In this document: piece after piece, positions 26,093 to 37,072 of the stretch
How the letters are laid out: each line of letters opens with the position of its first letter
Position numbering within the stretch: the first letter of the stretch is position 1
Source of the DNA: Dama dama
Taxonomy: Eukaryota; Chordata; Mammalia; Artiodactyla; Cervidae
Reading direction: 5' to 3'
DNA: 64,000 bases
Assembly (NCBI RefSeq): GCF_033118175.1
Contig: NC_083701.1
Span: forward strand, 68,099,001 to 68,163,000
The notes under the pieces: model-generated
What the model was told of the DNA's origin: nothing
Databases searched by the model: none
What the model saw: only the letters and a program-made list of their open reading frames with translations
Position numbers and translations under genes: made by a program

Positions 26093-27016
26093 TTTGTTGC
26101 AGCTGCCCCAGGGCTGGAGCCTGTTTAGAGCCGGAGCGAGGCGGCTTCCTTTCTATGCAGGCCTGTCAGGCATGTAGTAGGAGCTCGAGAAAGCTGCTCT
26201 GATTCTGTTTCTGGCTCAGTGTGGCAAAACTATTGGTCTCTTCTGTGTCACACCAGTCTCTTAGAAGGGCAGTGAGGGTAATTCAGGTGAAAGCGGCTAC
26301 CATCACAAAAGTTGGAGACAAAGTTCATGTTTGGTCACTGCGGGAGATCATTCAAACTAAGGTTTCAACTCTGTCCTATATCCAGTGTCTTCTCCGATCG
26401 GGGTCACTGTAGCCCATATCCTGAAGAGTTGTCTTGCTAAGGCCTCTCTTGGCTCAACTATATTCCTTTAGTTACCTAAGAAGTGGACTTTCTGCAGAGG
26501 GACATGGATTTCCTTCCTCGCAGGGCAATCTGACCTTTCCCTCCCCGAGCCACCAAGAAACTGAGCTCCATGTTCATGAGCAAAGGCTGCTAAGGCTAGG
26601 AGGCTCCTGCCAGATGCTGCCCCCTGCCTTCTCTTTGACTTGATCCTTGTCTAAAGGCCCAGGGGAGATGAAACACGCCACCCGCGTCTCTCCACAAAAG
26701 ATGCTGTATTACTTCATCCGCGTTTGTGAACACCCAACACAGCCGACCACTCCGATGATGTCAGAGTGCCCTGGAGTAGACAGCCGGTGGAGAACCATTC
26801 AGCACAGCATGCGATTCTAAAATACAGTGCTCTCGAAAGTAAATATAGACACTAAAGGGAATGGTATGAAGTTTAAATCGTGGCATAAAAAATATGTTAC
26901 GTAAGAGTCTAACCTTCATGTTCAGTCCTTTTCTCTCAGGACACATTTCCCTGATTCTTGTTGCAGCTGCCCCAGGGTTTGAGCCTGTTTAGAGTGTGAA
27001 TGAGGAGGCTTCCTTT
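26093..27016 (+). repeat. Pair of about 60-bp direct repeats, 864 bp apart
   Basis: 26093-26153 and 26957-27016 share 'ttgttgcagctgccccaggg', 'gagcctgtttagag' and 'ggcttcctttt/c' at about 80% identity. The DNA between holds no gene I recognise. Family unknown. Confidence 0.6.
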
Positions 27017-27140
27017 TGAGTCATTTTTGCTATTATAGTTCCAAATCTTTTGACATGCATACATACATTTAAAATAAAATCAGATTGTACTGATTTTGTG
27101 CATATTGATTTGAAACCTGTTTGTCCACTTTATGTACCTG

Positions 27141-27326
27141 TGCTTAGTCACTCAGACGTGTCTGACTCTTTGGACTGTAGCCCACCAGGCACCTCTGTCC
27201 ATGGGATTCTCCAGGCAAGAATACTGGAGTGGGTTGCCATTTCCTTCTCCAGGGGATTTTCCTGACCCAGGGATCGAACCGGAGTCTCCTGCATTGCAGG
27301 CAGATTTTTTACCAACTGACCTACCT
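27141..27326 (-). repeat. Bov-tA SINE
   Basis: Antisense copy from 'gcttagtcactcagacgtg' to 'gcagattttttaccaact'. Lacks 'gcgaccccat'. It abuts the L1 piece at 27333. Confidence 0.9.
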
Positions 27327-27332
27327 TTTTAG

Positions 27333-27562
27333 GTATTTCATGTTCATGGATTGGAAGAATTAATACTGCTAAAATCTCCATTCTACCCAATCTACAAATC
27401 AATACAATCCCTATCAAAATTCCAGTGGTGCTTTTCACAGAAATAGAAAAAAAAAAAATCCTAAAATTCATATGGAACCAGAAAAGACCTTAAGTAGCCA
27501 CAACCATTTTTTAAGTAAGAACAAAGGTATAGGCATCACACCTCCTGATTTCAATATATATT
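27333..27562 (+). mobile_element. L1 ORF2 fragment interrupted by a Bov-tA
   Basis: 'acaatccctatcaaaattcc' and 'aaaattcatatggaaccaga' are typical L1 ORF2 in plus sense. The SINE at 27571-27769 lies at its right end. Confidence 0.75.
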
Positions 27563-27570
27563 ACAAAAAT

Positions 27571-27769
27571 TGAAAGTGAAAGCAAAAGTCACTCAGTTGT
27601 GTCCAACTCTTTGTGACCCCATGGACTACAGTCCATGGAATTCTCCAGGCCAGAATACTGGAGTGGGTAGCCTTTCCCTTCTCCAGGGGATCTTCCCAAC
27701 CCAGGGACTGAACCCAGGTCTCCCACATTGCAGGCGGATTCTTTACCCGCTGAGCCACAAGGGAAGCCC
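27571..27769 (-). repeat. Bov-tA SINE
   Basis: Full-length antisense copy ending in the tRNA head 'gccacaagggaagccc', inserted at the end of an L1 fragment. Confidence 0.92.
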
Positions 27770-28248
27770 ACTACAAAAAATAGCACAAAGCAAAATAAAG
27801 TGAAGAACAATGAAATGAGGTTTGCCTATAAATAGAAACCTCATTTAAAGTGGCTCCAGGAGGGGCACTCTCATGCTCCACCTCTGGAATTCAACTGCAG
27901 ACCCAACTGGAAGAGCTGTACCTTTGCAGCTCCACAGGAAGAAAGTTACAGCATGACTACCCAGTAGGAGGAAGGAACAATTTCTCCTTGCCTGGCAACA
28001 GCCCAACCATTGAGACAGTCACAACTCAGCCAATGAAAATCCACTACACTCCAAATTCTCAGTTTTCTCCAGTGGACTCCAATGTTTTTAACAGATTCTC
28101 CCACTTCTCCTCTATTAAAAAAAAAAAAAAAGTTCCTCTCTTGTGTTCTCCAAATTCGCCTATGGTGTGCCACAGATTGCATGTCCTAAAACGCAATGTT
28201 CTTGCTGTTCCCAAATGAATCTATTATGCTAGTAAAAGAACTCACTGC

Positions 28249-28625
28249 ATTCTGAGGGTTTGGAATTTGGAAGCAGCTTTTCTAGCCCAGGATCTCTTTG
28301 AGGCTATACACGTGCCATAGTTGGAGTTGCCGACTTCGGAGTCTTGACTGGAGCTGTGACATCTGCTTCAACTTCACTCATGTGACTGTGGCCAGGAGGC
28401 ACCAGTCCCTGAGGATGTGGCTCTCTCTACAAGGCTGCTCGCAACATGGCTCCTCCAAGAGCAGGTAATCCAAGAGACAGTAGGTGTGACCAAGACAATA
28501 TTTGCACCGTCTTTTATAATCTGATCTGAGGAGGGACATGCCATCACATCTGCTATGTTCCATTGGTCACACAAACAAATCTTACAGAGTATACAAACTA
28601 TACAGTGTATAAGTACCAGGAAATA
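28249..28625. other. Unclassified old repeat-like stretch left of the long BovB
   Basis: 'gcaacatggctcctccaaga', 'ttttataatctgatctgagg' and 'gttccattggtcacacaaa' look like an ancient interspersed repeat, but I cannot name the family. No open frame of note. Confidence 0.3.
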
Positions 28626-28629
28626 AGGA

Positions 28630-31200
28630 TCATCCGTACATGACTACTGGAAAAACCATAGTTTTGAGTAGACAGAACTTTGTCAACAAAGTGATGCCTC
28701 TGCTTTTGAATACACTATTTAGGTTTGTCATAGCTTTTCTTCTAAGGAGCAAGTGTCCTGTAATTTCATGGCTGTAGTTACCGTATGCAGAGATTTTTTT
28801 TTTCTTTCTGCCCAAGAAAATAAAGTCTGTCACCGCTTTCACCTTTTCCCCTTCTATTTGCTGGGAAGTGATGGGACCAGACGCCATGATCTTAGTTTCT
28901 TAAATGTTAAGTTTTAAGCCAGCTTTTGCACTCTCCTCTTTCACCTTCATCAAGAGGCTCTTTATTTCCTCTTTACTTTCTGCCATTAGAGTGGTGTCAT
29001 CTGCATATCTGAGGTTGTTGATATTTTTCCCTGCAATCTTAATTCCAGCTTGTGATTGATCTAGCCCACATTTCAGATGATGTACTCTGAATACAAGTTA
29101 AATAAACAGGGTGACAATATACAGCCTTGATGTACTCCTTTCCCAGTTTTGAACTAGTCTGTTGTTCCATGTCTGGTTCTAAATGTTGCTTCTTGGCCTG
29201 CATACAGATGTCTCTGGTATTCCCATCTCTTTAAGAATTTTCCACAATTCGTTGTGATTCACAAAGTCTCTAGCATAATTGAGGAAGCAGAAGTAGATGC
29301 TTTTCTGGAATTCCCTTGCTTGTTCTATGATCCAGTGGATGCCAGCAACTTGATCTCTGGTTCCTCTGCCTTTTCTAAATCCAGCTTGTACATGTAGAAG
29401 CTTTTGGTTCATGTACTACTGAAGCCTAACCTGAAGGATTTTGAGCATAACCTTACTAGCATGCAAAATGAGTGTAACTGTATGGTAGTTTGAACATTCT
29501 TTGGCCCTGTCCTTTGGAACTGGAATGAAAACTGACCTTTTCCAGTCCTGTGACCACTGCTGAATTTTCCAAATTTGCTGGCATATTGAGTGCAGTACTT
29601 TAATAGCCACATCTTTTAGGATTTTAAATGGCTCAACTGGAATTTAGTCACCTCCACTATCTTTGTTCATAGTATTGCCCCATAAGGCCCACTTAACTTC
29701 ACACTCCAGGATGTCTGGCTCTAGGTGAGCGGCCACACCATCATGGTCATCCAGGCCATTAAGACCTCTTTTGTATAGTTCTCCTGTGTTTTCTTGCCAC
29801 CTCGTCTTTATATGTTCTGCTTCTGTTAGGTCAAAACTGTTTCTGTCCTTCACTGTGCCCATCTTCGCATGAAATGTTCTCTTGGTATCTCTAATTTTCT
29901 TGAAGAGATCTCTAGTCTTTCCCATTCTATTGTTTTCCTCTATTTCTTTGCATTGTTTACTTAAGAAGGCTTTCTTATCTCTCCTTGCTATTCTCTGGAA
30001 CTCTGAATTCAGCTGGGTATATCTTTCCCTTTCTCTCTTGCCTTGCACTTCTCTTCTTTCCTCAGCTATTTGTAAAGCCTCCTCAGACAGCCACTTTGCC
30101 TTCTTGCATGTCTTTTTCTCTGGGATGGTTTTGGTCACTGCCTCTCACTGCCCCCTGTACAGTGTCACGAACCTCCGTCCATTGTTCTTCAGGCACTTTG
30201 TCTACCAGATCTAATCCTTTGAGTCTACTTGTCACTTCCACTGTGTAATCATAAAGGATTTGATTTAGGTCATACCTGAATGGCCTAGGGATTTTCCCTA
30301 TTTTCTTCAGTTTAAGCCTGAATTTCGCAATAAGGAGCTCATGATCTGAGCCACAGTCAGCTCCCGGTCTTGTTTTTGCTGACTATAGAGCTTCTCCATC
30401 TTTGGCTGCAAAGAATATAATCAATCCAATGTCGGTATTGACCATTTGATGATGTTCATGTGTAGAGTTGTCTCTTGTTTTGTTGGAAAAGGGTGTTTGC
30501 TATGACCAGCACGTTCTCTTGGCAAAACTCTGTTAGCCTTTGCCCTGCTTCGTTTTGTACTCCAAGGCCAAACTTGCCTGTTGCTCCAGGTATCTCTTGA
30601 CTGCCTAATTTTGCATTCCAATCCCCGAGGATGAAAAGAACATCTTCTTTTGGTATTAGATCTGGAAGGTCTTGTGGGTCCTCATAGAACTTGTCAGCTT
30701 CAGCTTCTTCAGTATCAATGATGGGGACATAGACTTGGATTACTCTAATGTTGAGTGGTCTGCCTTGGAAACAAACTGAGATCATTCTGTTGTTTTTGAG
30801 ATTGCACCCGGGTACTGCATTTTGGACTTTTTTGTTGACTATGAGGGTTACTTCATTTCTTCTAAGGGGTTCTTGCCCTCAGTAATACATATAATGGTCA
30901 CCTGAATTAAATTTGCCCATTCCCGTCTATTTTAGTTCACTGCTGCCTAAAATGTCGATGGTCACTCTTGCCATCTCTTGCTTGACCATGTCCAACATTC
31001 CAGGTTCCTACACAATATTGTTCTTCACAGCATCAGACTTTACTTTCCCCACCACACACATCCACACCTAAGCGTCATTTCCACTTTGGCCCAGCCACTT
31101 TTTTCTTTCTGGAAGCTACTTAAATTACCCTCCATTCTTCCCCTGTAGCATACTGGACACCTTCCAATCTGTGTAGAGTAGGGCTTATCTTCCCAAAACA
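28630..31200 (-). mobile_element. Long BovB (RTE-type) LINE copy, degraded
   Basis: Read on the minus strand from the right: a 5' region (about 31200-30800), then an APE-type endonuclease (around 30785-30456, with VYVPIIDTEEAEADKFYEDP and FILGDWNAKLGSQE), a basic linker region (30138-29644), and reverse-transcriptase blocks (29412-28630, with LHVQAGFRKGRGTRDQVAGI and ITSQQIEGEKVKAVTDFIFLG). About 2.6 kb of a roughly 3.2-kb element. It is broken by frameshifts and stops and lacks the last few hundred bases of the 3' end. BovB is the family thought to have reached ruminants by horizontal transfer from squamates (established knowledge). It is not active. Confidence 0.9.
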
Positions 31201-31725
31201 ATGAACAAGCCCAAATAAACACTTTCTAGGTTGGACTGAACTAACTGAACTAACTGGCAGTTCAATCCAGCTATAATGTTCCAAGACTTTGATGAGTGAC
31301 TGATTAGGTCACTCAAGTTCAGTTGTCAAGTTACCCCATACCTGAGTAGACCTCAGTGGTCATGTACTACGGTAACCAAGGAATCAAGAGAAAATATTGA
31401 CTGTGTTTGAATTAAACGTTATCAGTTTATTAAATGTGAGTATACAGACATGAATGACTAATGGCAATATGTAAATCACACAGATGTCTCTTACCTAACC
31501 ACCAGCCCTTCCTCAGCTAGAATTAGTCAAGTCTCCCACCTGAGTGGCTAGAAGCCAGATTTCAGCCTGGCTGTGGCTCTGGCTCACCTCGGTTTACTTC
31601 TTTCTCCCAGTCCTGCCCCTACTAACTCTAACACCCATGCTTTGCTCAGTTAGTCTTTACCTTCTCCGGTAGTTCTTTCTCTAAGTGTATGCCAGCTGCA
31701 AGGATGCTGCAGTCACTGTGTACAG

Positions 31726-31971
31726 CTGACCTTTGAACAACAAGGGATTGAACGTCCCAAGTCCACTTATATGTGGATATTTTTCAGTAGTAAATAATAC
31801 AGTGCTACTTGATCTATGGTTGGTTAACTCTGTAGATGTGGAATCACAGATACAGAGGAACGGTAGATCCAGGTGAACTGAGTACATAAAGGGCTGACTA
31901 AAATTTATACTGAATTTTCTACCGTGCTGGGAGGTTTGGGGCCCCTGTCACCTCCTTGTTCAAGGCTCAAA
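31726..31971 (+). mobile_element. Tigger/MER2-like non-autonomous DNA transposon
   Basis: Terminal inverted repeats are visible: CCTTTGAACAACAAGG near the left end and CCTTGTTCAAGG near the right. The interior is the 'gtccacttatatgtggat' type typical of Tigger-derived elements. About 245 bp, no transposase. Confidence 0.65.
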
Positions 31972-33779
31972 TCTATATACACCTAAGGCTGTCTCTGTGG
32001 CTTGTATCTTTCTACCTCACCTCCCACCATGGAGATTTCAACACGTGAACTGGGGAGCTGAGGAACTGCATACTTGGACACTCCCATGCATGGCTGATCC
32101 TGTCCCCGCTTGGCACACTCTGTGGGTGGCTCCATTCCTCTACGTGTTAGACTAACTGCTTGGCTACAGCGGCGCTTGCTGCTGCTTCTGAGCATCTTTG
32201 TCTCTGCTTTCCAAGGGCTCACTTGGCTATCGGCCATTTGACAGCCCTCAAGTCTTCTCAGTTCCAAAGGGATCACCCTGGTTATACGGAGAGACCAGGC
32301 CATGTGATGTGGGGATTAAACACACAGAACTTTGGAATGTCCACACATGGCTTTGTTCGCTGGGTGATGAGGGATGAGCTGCCTCACCTCTTTGTGTTAG
32401 GTAAAATAGGGGAAATAATACTTCAGTTTAAGGATCATATTGGTCAGGTCCTGGCAGGAAAGTGATTTCCTCTTCCGCTATTCAAATGAATGGATTACTC
32501 ACAGAGGTGCAAGCAAGGATGAGGAAACAAACAAGGGTTGTTGAGGAACCCAGAGAGGAGCAGCAGTAGGAAGCCATTAGCATCCCTAAAGCTGAAAGGC
32601 GAAAGGGAGGAAGAGCCCGCCCAGAACCAGAATTGTGGAAGAGGGGCTGTAGAACGGATGGGCACAGCTAAGGCTGGAGGTGCAGCCTGAAGCCTGGAGA
32701 GAACGAGGAAGACACTTCCCAGCATCTCTCTCATCTCACCTGCGGGTGCTGCCTATGGGCTGAATGGAATGGGAATCAGGAGACGAGAGAGCCTGGCAGA
32801 GCAGCTGGAGAGCTGGGCTTCCAGGCGCGCAGAGCAGGGCACAGAGGGTTTAGTGAAGGGGCTGAAGAACCATATGAGACCAGCAGCACAGGATTAAATG
32901 AGAAAATATACAGTATACTTTCCACAGGACCTGGCACATGGCAACTGCTCCACAAAGAGTGATTGTGGTTATTGTTAGTATCACGAAGGCTGCAGGGTCA
33001 CTGGAGTTTCTGGTTATACCTGAGGCTATCTTTGCCCCTCTAAGCAAGTCGTGAGGCTCGGTTTAGTAATGCACTCTCTCTGGTCTGCAAACACCAGAGC
33101 TTTAACGATCTAGTTTCTGTTTTCATCAGGTGAAATTACTGTTTAACCTGTCCCCAGATTTGCAGCAAGAAAAATTAATTTCTGAGCAAAGTTCTTTTGA
33201 GAAATCTGTCCATCTGGGCACCACAGATCCCCTTACATATGGCCTAAGACTTTGCTTTGTCCCTCTTATCTAATGAGCCAAGACGAAATGGTCACGCTAA
33301 TGGAAACTGCTTTGCACTCCAACTGCTGCAGCCCAAGCATAAAATCCATGATTTCATAAGGGCTTAAAAATGTTTTTAAACTCCCTTACCTCACCACTAT
33401 TTGGCTGCCTGCCGTCTTTCCCGTTTTGCTTCTGTCCCCGTCACTGGTCCAGGGTGTCAGACGACCTGATGCTCCCTGCCCCCTTTACTGCCTCTAATCA
33501 CACCCCTCTTTCCTCACCTTTCCCTTTTTCTCCCCTTAGATCTTGTTTCACATTTCCCACTCTTCTCAGTTTTCATGCTTGAAGGCTGGCCTCTCAGTCA
33601 ACACTGCCAGCCAATCGAATTGGTCTTGTTGTTCAAGGAGATGGACTGATTAAATCACTGCAGGTGAAGATAAAAATCTTTGGTTCTTTGACTCTTCTTG
33701 GCTGCTTGGTGTGGCTCCGAACTCCAGGTTTGAGGTTTCTAAAGGGCTGAATGTGATGACTAACCTCCTTGCACCCGTG
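31972..33779. other. Intergenic, mostly unrecognised
   Basis: Apart from a MIR 3' fragment, no repeat or coding signal. The plus frame at 32160-32465 has no recognisable domain. Confidence 0.45.
32885..32990 (+). repeat. MIR 3' fragment
   Basis: 'cacaggacctggcacatggc' and 'gtggttattgttagtatca' match the MIR 3' end. Confidence 0.5.
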
Positions 33780-33892
33780 CCTGCTAAGGCGCTTCAGTCG
33801 TGTCCGCCTCTTTGCGACATGGTCAGGCTCCTCTGTCCGTGGGATTTTCCAGGCAAGAATACTAGAGTGGGTTGTCATTTCCTTCTCCAGGA
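33780..33892 (-). repeat. Bov-A monomer
   Basis: Antisense Bov-A body only ('cgcttcagtcgtgtccgcct' to 'catttccttctccagg'), no tRNA head. Confidence 0.85.
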
Positions 33893-35365
33893 ACCTCCAT
33901 GCACTGTAGTAGTCTGAATGTTCAGTTTGGTTGAGTGTGTGCTGAAGACAGACGTGTCAGTGACCCTGGTATAGCTTAGAAAAGCAGAGAGGTGTGACTC
34001 TTAAAGACAGAGTATTAAACGCCCCTCAGGGCATGAAGGTGAACCAACATGAAATACTGAGTTATTTTGGAGCTAGGTACTAGGTACTTCCAAACAGCTG
34101 CTAAAGTGCTTGGCAGATCCTCAAAGGAACACTTCTCCCAATCTGTGTAAAAGGAGCTGGGGGAGGGGACAAGGGTTAGATGGGGACCATTTAGCAAAGT
34201 TTTACTGGGGGAAATAAGCTGACTTTGGGGGTCCAATTGACTCACTTGAAAATTGAGTTTTTGAGGCCTCTTCCAATGAACACAGGAAGCCTTCTCCTCT
34301 AGAGGGCTAAACTCGTGATGGGCCTATCTGTACCCTGGTACTTTAATTTTTTCTTTTGAATATTCTTTGCAACAGGGAACTAGTTCAAGTTTTAGAAATC
34401 ATTGGTTTTTACCTATAAAACAAAACTGAAATTACTGGAATAAATTACTTCTCTATATCTAGGTTGAAATGTTAACTTCTGACAAATGAAGAAGAGAACT
34501 TCTTAAAGTTCACTTAGGCTTCTTTTAAAATTGATTATACATCTCTAATGTAAAATAAAGTGGATGCAGAATGTTTTTTATTCAATATTGTGTTGGCTCA
34601 GAAAAACAAACAAAATCCACAGGCCTTGACCTTAATTGAAAACCCTGATGGACAAACAAGATAAAGTTAAAAAATTATTAGAACTTAAAACCAGACGTAT
34701 ACATTTTAGGAACCTAAATATTGGCTATATTACTGAGCCTAAACTGTGTGGTCCTTAGAGTATATGCATTGAATAATGATTAATGGAACATGAAATGTGT
34801 GAATTTCATCTTTCTTGATATATTTACTTTGAAGACTTAAAATTTGCAAGCTATTTAGAAGACAATGCTGCATACTGTTAGGATTCAATCCAAGGTATAA
34901 ATTTTGTCATAAGAACCAGGCTGGCTGGATTTAACAGGATTAAGCTTGGCTTTCAAAGTTACTTCTGAAAGGAACAAAAAGTGACCTTCATACTGTAACA
35001 AGTTTATTTAGATACCATTTACCCAGCATGTTCAGGTCTCAGCTACAGTAAATAGTAGTTGTTTTATTATTTATGAAAAAGGTCAGAATTAAGGTATGTT
35101 AATGAACAGACTAAGGATAGCAGTTGTCTAGACCCTCTTACTACACCCAAAGACAAAGCTAACGATAACGCATATTCAGGCATGTGTTTGACTAGTGAGC
35201 AGGAAATCTTGGTCTAGGAAGAATTAATTTTTTTAAAAAGCTGAGATATTCAAGTGAGTTACATTATTCTAGTCCCAATTTAACAGTCAGCATTTAATCC
35301 ACTTCCTTTCCCATCCCAATCCTAGCTATGGCTGATGGGAGTAATAAACCAAGACCATCAAAAAC
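33893..35365. other. Intergenic, AT-rich, nothing recognised
   Basis: No gene or young repeat; lies downstream of PDP1. Confidence 0.45.
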
Positions 35366-35478
35366 TGGAGGGGACATATATATACCTATGGCTGATCCAT
35401 GTTGATGTATGGCAGAAACCAACACAATATTGTAATTATCCTTCAATTAAAGATAAATAAAGAAAAAAAGAAAAGCAA
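35366..35478 (+). mobile_element. L1 3'-end stub
   Basis: Only the last about 110 bp of the ruminant L1 3'UTR ('gctgatccatgttgatgtat', 'attgtaattatccttcaatt') plus A-rich tail. Severely 5'-truncated insertion. Confidence 0.75.
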
Positions 35479-35814
35479 ACAGGAAAAACCAAGGTATAAC
35501 TTGTCTATTTTTTATAGGATAGTCATCAGCTCAGTTAATGAACTTTTTAACTCAATAAAGTTATCAATGGGAGAGGTACAGAGAAGTCATTAGCGAAGGA
35601 ATGCTCTCCAATCCCCCCAAATTTTTCACCAAGTTTCATTTTCATTGCTTGTTTAAAGGGCATTTTTTTTAAAAGTCCTACCATTAAGGTATGGAAGATA
35701 AAACTCGTTTGTAATCTATCATGTTTTTGATGTTAAATCTATACTTCAATCAAATAATATCCCTGGGAATTGATAACCTAAGTTAGCTTTTAAGGGGGAG
35801 AAGAAGGGGCTGAT

Positions 35815-36200
35815 GATGCACATCAGCAGTAGATAAACTATTCTATTCATACTATGGAATGCTACTTGGTAATAAAGAGGAGATTATGCATACACTCAAC
35901 ATAAGTGAATCTAAAAAAAAATGAACAAAAGTCATATACGAAAGAGTACATATTACATGATTTCATTTATATGAATTTCTAGAACAAGTAACACTAATAT
36001 ATGGTGACAGAAGTCAGAACAATAGTTCTATGGGGAAGGATTAACCAGAAAGGGGCATGAGGGAATTTTCTGCTGGAGTAATGCAAAAGTCCTGTATCTT
36101 TACTGGGGTTGTGGTTACCAAATCTCAAATTACACATTTAAAATCTGTGCATTTTATTGAATGTAAAGTATACCCCAGTTTTTTAAAAAGTACTACCTAT
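35815..36200 (+). mobile_element. Old L1M 3' end
   Basis: 'catactatggaatgctactt', 'acatgatttcatttatatga' and 'ctgtgcattttattgaatg' mark an ancient L1M 3' end. It lies just beyond the PDP1 poly(A) site. Confidence 0.7.
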
Positions 36201-36307
36201 CTAGAGGATCCTAAAGTTAAGTATAACCTATCACCATAGAAAGCATCTAATGAATCTATTAATTAAAAAACCACACAGGTCGTTCTTTCACAAAGCAGAT
36301 ACAAAGC

Positions 36308-36313
36308 TTTAAT
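36308..36313 (-). terminator. PDP1: Distal PDP1 polyadenylation signal ATTAAA
   Basis: On the minus strand ATTAAA is followed about 20 nt later by a plausible cleavage zone (about 36290) and then by a GU/U-rich element TGTGTGGTTTTTT (about 36278-36266). This is the classic mammalian arrangement. Recognisable LINE sequence starts again about 90 bp further on, consistent with the end of the gene. Confidence 0.55.
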
Positions 36314-36720
36314 TCACTGTGGGCATTTCTGACTATTCACTATATAATACATAAACTTTTCACATTTCTTCACACAGATAAATCTTTTATAAGACTTTTC
36401 TTCCTTCCAAGTACTATGTACCATAACACCATTGCATTTAACTAGCTAAGGACATACTATAAATACCATGAGCCACTGACTAAATACAGAAAGTGACACG
36501 TTAGAAAGTATAAATTAAAAATGCTTAAGAAAGGCTGAATACAATGAAAGTTTACATGTATTCTTTAATTCTAGGTATCACATCACAGTGACAACCAATT
36601 ACAATAAAATCAAAACTTCTTTTAGATGATAATACATTCAAATTTTTAACATCCAACTCTTTTAATTTCCACACTGTTAATACTACAGGCTTAACACAAC
36701 CAGCTTTTAGACCGCAGACC

Positions 36721-36767
36721 AAGTTTCTTGTGTAATAATAAGAGCAAAGTTTCTTGTGTAATAATAA
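36721..36767 (+). repeat. 21-bp perfect tandem duplication in PDP1 3'UTR
   Basis: AAGTTTCTTGTGTAATAATA plus one A occurs at 36721-36741 and 36747-36767, period 26. In the mRNA each copy carries UUAUUAUUA. Confidence 0.9.
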
Positions 36768-37054
36768 CTACTATCTTGATCATGACCAAAAGAAACCAAA
36801 TTTATATATACTGTACTATATAGAGATGAGACTTTATTAAGTATAATATGGAACTCTTTAGTAAAGGTGTTCAAGAGAAATTCAAGTAGTAGCCTGAAAA
36901 TGAGTTTTAATTGCTACTGTATTCTACATACATTCCATTAAAAAATGAAGTCTCTGTCAAAACATTTATAAATAAGTATATAGTATAATAGCTTTTTCCC
37001 CTCCAAAATACCAGCTGGGAGAAAATTTCCAAGGTGACCAAAGGAGGGAAAAAA

Positions 37055-37072
37055 GGGGGGGGGGGGGGGGGG
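37055..37072 (+). repeat. 18-base G homopolymer in PDP1 3'UTR
   Basis: Eighteen consecutive G after an A-run, poly-C in the PDP1 mRNA. True length may be uncertain because such runs are hard to sequence. Confidence 0.9.

Noticed and set aside
32160..32465. 101-residue plus-strand frame
   Set aside because: No recognisable domain, no splice context or conservation evidence.
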